From Okapia johnstoni (lineage: Eukaryota; Chordata; Mammalia; Artiodactyla; Giraffidae), in the NCBI GenBank assembly GCA_024291935.2, contig CM044309.1:30280001-30344000 (forward strand): DNA of 64,000 nucleotides. Direction: 5' to 3'. Below, in pieces: positions 58,666 to 64,000 of this stretch; positions within the stretch are counted from its first letter, which is position 1; every line of letters starts with the position of its first letter. The notes beneath the pieces were generated by a model, which was not told where the DNA came from, ran no database searches, and saw nothing but the letters and a program-made list of their open reading frames with translations. A program made the translations under genes and the position numbers.

Positions 58666-60950
58666 GGCTTCTTCTGTGTTTTGGGGGCTGCTGTTACAAG
58701 GAACAGGGAATCAGTACGGAAGGAGACCATGGAAACAGTAATATTGCTTATTTATTGAATAAAGAGCTAATACACATTTGAGGCTATGTATCTTCATTAA
58801 GTGATGCTATTACTTGAAAAAAAAAAAAAAAGAAAAGGCAATGGAAAATCTAGTCATAGAATCTTGAAGCCAAAGGGCAAATTCATCACCTTTTAAAATA
58901 TGCTAACTAGTCCTGAGAGGAAGGTAACAGCAGGTGATTCTTGTTCCATAAACAAACAATTGGGTTTGGAGAGAGGGCTAAAACCTCCCTGGGGGAAGAT
59001 GACGGCTCCCTGGCGGCCTGTCGGCGGGTTAACGCAGCACTAGCATTGCTCCTGACAATACGGAGAGTGCCTTTCAGAGAACATGTTTGTCTTTGGGGTA
59101 TAATCATTTGGCCCACTTAATAGAAGTCTCAAGCAGGTCAACCCTTGAAATAGGGCTCTCTCTTTTGAGCAGGGCTTGAACAAAAGGAAACTTAAAATCA
59201 TTTAGAGGCAAGGAATGAAACCTATTTCTGTCCTTCTGGAGACAAAAGATGTAATGCAATTGGTTAAAATTCAAGGGGAATAAAAACCTCTTGGGGTGGC
59301 GGTTGGCAGGGGGGCGGGTTGCCACCCTCAGGTACAGCCTTTGCTTCAAATGCAGGCTCGTGCTGCCATCTCGTGGTGGAAAGGCTCGCTCCACCTCCGC
59401 ACCAGCTGGGAACTGCCTGCTGTTTCTCCTTGTGCTCCTTATGGCTCCATCAGCAAGACGCTTTAAACAAATACAAGGCAGAGAATCCAGCAGGGGATTT
59501 AACACTTCGTGGCCTGCCAGGAGTTAAATTCCCCGCTGACAATATTCCCTTCTTCATCCTCTTTTTTTGTCTTGAAAAAGCAGAATTTCGTTCTTTCAGC
59601 AGCGTGATTGGAAGCCAGCCCAGGCTTGCTTGATGAAGCCACAATTTGACCTTTTAAAGCATGCTGGAGGGTGGTAGTTCAGGCCATTAACTTCACTCTT
59701 TCCCCCTTAGGAAGGGCCTCGTGTTTTGCCTGCAGGGATCTCCTGAGGGTGCTTTTTATGGCCTGAATTCAGGAAAGCTGAATTGCTCTATGGATAAAAT
59801 CCTGAAAGCATATTTCCCTCTCTCTCCCCACCAAGCTCTCCTTTTATTGTCCCATCCTATCTTGGAGAGATTTTCACCTATCCACCAAATTAGCTCTATT
59901 TAATCGAACGATTCACTGACTGCCTGTTTGGTATTAATCAAAGAGGCTCCTGTTGCTAAGTTAGGTTTCTAGTTACTTGGCAATGACAAACTCAGCCAGC
60001 CTGTTAATAATCCATTTCAAGCCAAAGTGAAAAGGTCTGACGTTCTGGCAGCTTGTGCAGCCTTACTGTGGCTACACAGGCTGGATCTGTCAGGCTGGGG
60101 AGATACTGAGAACAGGCCACCCACTCCCAGTGGCATCTTTGAAGAACCAGGTTGGAGTGTCTGACCGAGATGTGTGGACCCCAGGCCTCTGCAGGGGCGG
60201 ACCACATCTATTCTGCTGTCAGTGGCAGTTCTTCTAATGCATGGCCAATGCAGAGTGTAAGACTAATCACCATTCACGAGGAGAGCCATCTGTCTAACAT
60301 GTGGACACTAACGTGAACCTGAGCTGGTAGACCTCTTCAGGCCAGCCAGTTTCCCCAAGATCTCTGACACTGTCTCTTTGTGCCTCTGGGTTAAGAGAGA
60401 CTGAGATTTTCTCCCTTTCTTTCTTAAACCCAGAGGAAACTAATCCAGAGAATTAAAGCAGGTTTATTCTGAGCTGTCAACATCCCTGTGACAGATGATG
60501 GTATATGAGGAAGTCTGAGGAATGAGCAGGAGAAAAGAGACTTTTTATGAGCCATGGAGGACAGGATGAGAGGAAGATGTTGTAAAGGTCCCTCTCTGAG
60601 CCTGGGCATGTTGGGAGAGACATAGAAAGAGTGTTTTTGACCTTATCCAGGTAGTTTACTCTGGGCTCTGGGGCTGATGTGGAAGCTCTCTGGGCTCAGC
60701 TGCTCAGAATTAGAGAGGGCGCCCCCCTCCCCCCAGGGACAATCTAATGCACCTTCCACTGATTCTCTAAATATCTCCCTCACCATGAGAGTCACTCGTA
60801 TGTGTCTTGTCTTTCTCTCCTATGCCCAGATAAATGCAAAAATAGCATTTGGGAAGGTTACAAGTTAAACCCTCAGAATAAATATGGAAGACATGATATA
60901 CCTGGAACATAGTAGGTGGTCAAGAATTATTTAATACATAATTTAATGAA
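58666..60950. other. 2.3-kb repeat-poor, non-genic block
   Basis: This is one of the longest stretches without a recognisable recent repeat, and it includes GC-richer text with CpGs at about 58990-59060 and 59290-59440. No exon with convincing splice sites was found. Frames up to 133 residues exist on both strands over the same bases, so they are uninformative. It could be conserved noncoding DNA. Confidence 0.4.
59363..59379 (-). promoter_or_regulatory. CTCF-like motif
   Basis: The minus strand reads ccaccacgagatggcag, close to the known CTCF core of the form CCAC-N-AG-(A/G)-(T/G)-GGCAG. It is the only strong core I noticed outside repeats. It contains a CpG in the core. Binding is not shown by sequence alone. 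Confidence 0.35.
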
Positions 60951-61146
60951 CGTGTTAGTCAGTCGTGTCCAACTCTTTGCGACCCTATGAACTGTAGCCC
61001 ACCGGGCTCCTCTGTCCAGGGAATTCTCCAGGCAAGAATACTGGAGGGAGTAGCTATTCTCTTCTCCAGGGGATCTTCCCAACCCAGGGATCGAACCCAG
61101 GTATCTTACACTGTGGATTCTTTACTGCCTGAGTCACCAGGGAAGG
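60951..61146 (-). mobile_element. Bov-tA SINE
   Basis: Antisense Bov-tA: gtgttagtcagtcgtgtcca to gcctgagtcaccagggaagg. Confidence 0.93.
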
Positions 61147-61844
61147 ATGCATGAATAAGTGATGAGACAAACAACCAGACAAGTAAATAAGACAAGGGAA
61201 GTAACACTTACTGAGTGCCTAATCAGACCTCGTTTGTTCCACCCAAGTTATCTCAATAAAATAAGGAAGCTGTTCTAAGGGTTCCCATAGACTGGAAATG
61301 GAATCAGAACAGAAAGCTCAGGAACTGAGAGAAAGTTGTATCCGTTTTTCATTCTCTTTTTCTGCAGGTCTGCTTTGTTCTCCTATTTCTATAGATGTCT
61401 TTCTTAGTCTCCATTCTCAGTTTTCTGCTTGTTCATAAAGCATGCCTATCCATGATTTTGGCATGTCATACCACCAAAGCAGCTCTTGCTCTTTTTTTAA
61501 ACCTTCTCCTTCATTGTTAACTATTTCATCCTCCTCTTTCTCCAAATCTAAAAATCCAGAGAGAAGAATTTGATCAGCCCGGCTCGCTAATTTGTATGCT
61601 TGTTTTTGAATTGCACCAATGGGCTATGGCTGCTGACTAGCCTATGCATTGTCTGCTTTGGGGTCAGATGATGACTTTGGTCCAATCGTTGTGGATGAGT
61701 GGAAGGTGGCATCCCAGAGCATCAACACAGACATTACACTGCGAAACTGCAGAGAACACAGGGCCTCAGTTTCCCTTTGTGGGAGGGAAGTGGGGGGATG
61801 GGTACTTTAAGCATGTCTGAAAAATTAGATGCCGAGGTCTGTGA
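61147..61844. other. non-genic stretch
   Basis: MIR-like antisense text occurs at 61200-61260 (acttactgagtgcctaatca). No gene is seen. Confidence 0.4.
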
Positions 61845-62030
61845 AAGTATCCTCCCAAGTATTGCCGTATTTAATCTTCACAATGACCTGTTGAGTGTAG
61901 CTGAGTTTGCTCTGCTTTATAGATGAGGAGAGCAAGGCTCAGCTAGTGAAGTAACCTGCTTGAGACCAGGAGGCTATTAAGTGACAGGTCCTGGATTTGG
62001 TCCAAAGCTCAAGCTCTATTCCCCAATCCC
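61845..62030 (-). mobile_element. MIR SINE
   Basis: Antisense MIR: tatttaatcttcacaatgac, tttatagatgaggagagcaa, gaagtaacctgcttgagacc, ctattaagtgacaggtcct. Confidence 0.7.
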
Positions 62031-62799
62031 TCCCTAAACAGAGGGAAGAGGATGTAAATAATATTTATAAAAATCCTTTGAGGTCCCATGCAGTCCAGGA
62101 GGTTCAGAATCTGAGAGCCCTTTTGAGGAGTCTGAGTTGGCACAGTTTCATGGTGATGGACATCAATTCCCAAGCCCAGCAAGGAGGATGATCTTGGAAA
62201 GTACTGCAGATGGTCCCTCTCTATCTTTACGATTAAGAAGCCAAAAGGATCAGAATCTGAGAATGGCTCTGCGGGCCACAGATCTTTCAGGCTCATTTGA
62301 CCTTGGTGGATTGTTCTTTCCCAAGGGCAGTCATACTGCGTATGTTCAGTGTGATTGACCAGAATGGAAAGAATTGATTGAATGTGTTCATCAGATTTGC
62401 TGTCAGGAGGCTAGTAAATGGATAATTATTGGAACAAGAATCAGATGGCTGGGCCGGGGGCGGGGAGGGGTGTTGGGGGAGGCGGGGGAGGAGGAGTGAA
62501 GACTAGAAAAGCATCAGGATATTTTCTCATGCTCTCCTTTTGTATCCTTCAAGTTTTATTTCAGGTGCTTTAATTGCCGTAATTGTTCAAAAATGCATCT
62601 TGATGTACCTCTGGTGCTACCATTTCATGTGTCCCATCTTTCTGTGGAATTGCCTCATTAATCACTAGATCCTGCTGATTGTGACTATTTTCAATGTCTT
62701 TAAAACAGTCTGACCTTATTCTTCCTAATTTTCTTTTTCTGTCTGGTTTAGTAGGATGGCTCAATAGCTTGTAGGTATTTGGGCAAACATGCTGACCGT
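62031..62799. other. non-genic stretch with G-rich tract
   Basis: No gene is found. The frames of 64-95 residues lack family features. Confidence 0.4.
62456..62488 (+). other. G-quadruplex-type motif
   Basis: Five G runs of 5, 4, 4, 5 and 5 bases are separated by loops of 1, 1, 4 and 4 bases. This fits the classical G4 pattern with runs of at least four. The opposite strand could form an i-motif. Confidence 0.85.
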
Positions 62800-62870
62800 T
62801 CTGTCCCCACTACCTGGCAAAGTGCCTGGCACGGGTATACAACAAGTATCTGAATGAATGAATGCAATAA
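62800..62870 (+). mobile_element. L2 3' tip
   Basis: Sense L2 end: actacctggcaaagtgcctgg then gtatctgaatgaatgaatg. Confidence 0.6.
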
Positions 62871-63211
62871 ATCTTCACCTAAAAACACAGTGTTCATTGC
62901 TAAAAGTAAGACTGTGTTATTCTAAGATCATTACCCTTGCAACATGCCCTATTGGATTAGAAAACAATCCCAGCTCCATTTCTTTTACAGGTAGAGCATA
63001 GAATAGCAAAAAGATTAATAAATCTCGATCCTAATGTGCTGCCTTCATGGAGACAGTTAAATTCCCATCCATGTGGACCTTACTGAAAATTTTTAAAAAG
63101 GGCTTTTATTAATAGAAACATACATCTTAATTTAAAAGACTGGAGAATTTTACTGATTAGCATCATATTAGATAGTTTCACAGGATTTTAGGGTGGGTTA
63201 ACTAAGATTAA
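62871..63211. other. non-genic stretch, no recognised repeat
   Basis: Nothing is recognised. Confidence 0.45.
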
Positions 63212-63430
63212 GGGCTTCCCCAGTAGCTCTGCAGTAAAGAATCTGCCTGCAATGCAGGACACACGAAGATGTGGGTTCCATCCCTGTGTCAGGAAGATCT
63301 CCTGGAGGAAGGCACAGCAACTCACTCTAGTATTCTTGTCTGGAGAACCCCATGGATAGAGGATCCTGGAGTCCTACAGTCCATAGGGTCACAAGAGTCG
63401 GACACGACTGAAGTGACTTTGCATGTATGC
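63212..63430 (+). mobile_element. Bov-tA SINE, sense
   Basis: Sense Bov-tA: gggcttccccagtagctctg head and a tail ending gagtcggacacgactgaagt. Moderate divergence. Confidence 0.94.
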
Positions 63431-64000
63431 ACATTGGCTCTTAAAAGCTAGGTTACCATCTGGGGGATAATAATACCAGAATAAAGTCTCCAGTGAAGCC
63501 TTTAAAAGCCCCCTTTTCTCTCCAAGGAGGTCACAGCTACAACCATTGCAATTTGGAGGCTGCAAACTTCCACTTATCATTTTAGAGCCCTCAGGAACAC
63601 ATCAGTTGTTTGGAGGTTTTGAAAACGCTTTTACAAATTGCCATCTTCTTTACCTGCTGTATGATGTGCGTTTCCAAGTAGGCACTGTGCCCTTCTCCTT
63701 CTGAAAACACTGAATAAATCCTTTGACTCACTTCATGAAATGATAGGTCTCTTTGTCAGAATTAGCAAGAACCCAGCTGCTCCATTAGAAAATGGCTTTT
63801 CCAGAAGTGAGAGCTGATGTATAACTGCTCACGAGAATGGCCCACGGTGATTAAGAAGAGTGAGTCCATCGTCATTCACGGAGGTGGTGCTGGGTGGCAG
63901 TCCCCCCAAGCTTCCTTTCCTACTCTGTAAAGCAATCTTCATGATATATTGGGATGCTTCATACGGGATCTATTTTAAACTGTGTGAAGTGATCCTGGCT
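63431..64000. other. non-genic stretch to window end
   Basis: No gene or repeat is recognised. Confidence 0.45.

Noticed and set aside
59104..59505. A 133-residue minus-strand frame in the repeat-poor block
   Set aside because: Overlapping frames of similar length exist on the opposite strand, there is no domain, and no start or splice context stands out.
186..63430. Similar short blocks spread through the window as a CRISPR-like or satellite array
   Set aside because: The units are about 200 bases, irregularly spaced, in both orientations and with individual target duplications, so they are dispersed SINEs.
1..64000. A novel multi-gene system in this window
   Set aside because: After reading both strands I found only transposon-derived coding sequence and one unidentified decayed fragment; nothing supports a functional gene set.

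Overview
This window is mammalian, from a ruminant and almost certainly a bovid (cattle, buffalo, sheep or goat type). The diagnosis rests on its interspersed repeats: about 22 copies of the tRNA-derived SINE Bov-tA, two Bov-A2 SINEs, eight pieces of the RTE-type LINE BovB, and four CHR-type cetartiodactyl SINEs. There are also artiodactyl L1 3' ends over a background of old MIR, L2, L1M and MER-type repeats. No protein-coding exon, tRNA, rRNA, CRISPR array or bacterial-style operon can be supported. Nearly every long open frame lies in a repeat and is either LINE ORF2 debris or a chance translation of a SINE. The window looks like intergenic or deep intronic DNA. Repeat families were named from remembered consensus features, so element edges are generally good to about 10 bases, and looser for the old repeats.

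Layout. At 0-12 kb there are Bov-tA, Bov-A2 and CHR SINEs, two BovB copies with head-to-head (5'-inverted) structure (1192-1833 and 4971-5550), and a (GT)n array at 8687-8748. At 12-18 kb an old LTR-like element is followed by a 1.7-kb minus-strand BovB (15495-17209). At 18-26 kb Bov-tA copies sit in MIR and L1 remnants, several with clear target-site duplications. A 1.8-kb plus-strand BovB (26283-28060) forms a large inverted repeat with the first one. From 28 to 43 kb the pattern is nesting: BovB in a MER-type element, CHR in L2, BovB in L1, BovB in L2, and two L1 tails in an older L1. The 44-48 kb stretch is a dense SINE cluster that includes a dimeric Bov-tA and a (TA)n array. At 51.9-53.1 kb lies the youngest-looking element, a 5'-truncated L1 that keeps an open 269-codon ORF2 C-terminus, followed by an old 2.3-kb L1 (54.1-56.5 kb). 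From 57 kb to the end the density of recent repeats falls. That part holds a probable decayed gene fragment (57455-57782, minus), a 2.3-kb repeat-poor block with a CTCF-like motif (59363-59379), and a strong G-quadruplex motif (62456-62488).

How the parts relate. Bov-tA and Bov-A2 carry a tail shared with the BovB 3' end and are understood to be mobilised by BovB machinery, so the SINEs and BovB here are one parasite-and-host system. The two large BovB copies retain much of the reverse-transcriptase region but are dead: one has Asn in place of Tyr in the YADD box plus a stop and a frameshift, and the other has lost catalytic motif A through a 7-bp deletion and carries several stops. I found no undescribed gene system. 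The most checkable oddities are the 5'-inverted BovB copies, the dimeric SINE, the nested L1s, the SINE strand bias and the unidentified gene fragment at 57.5 kb.
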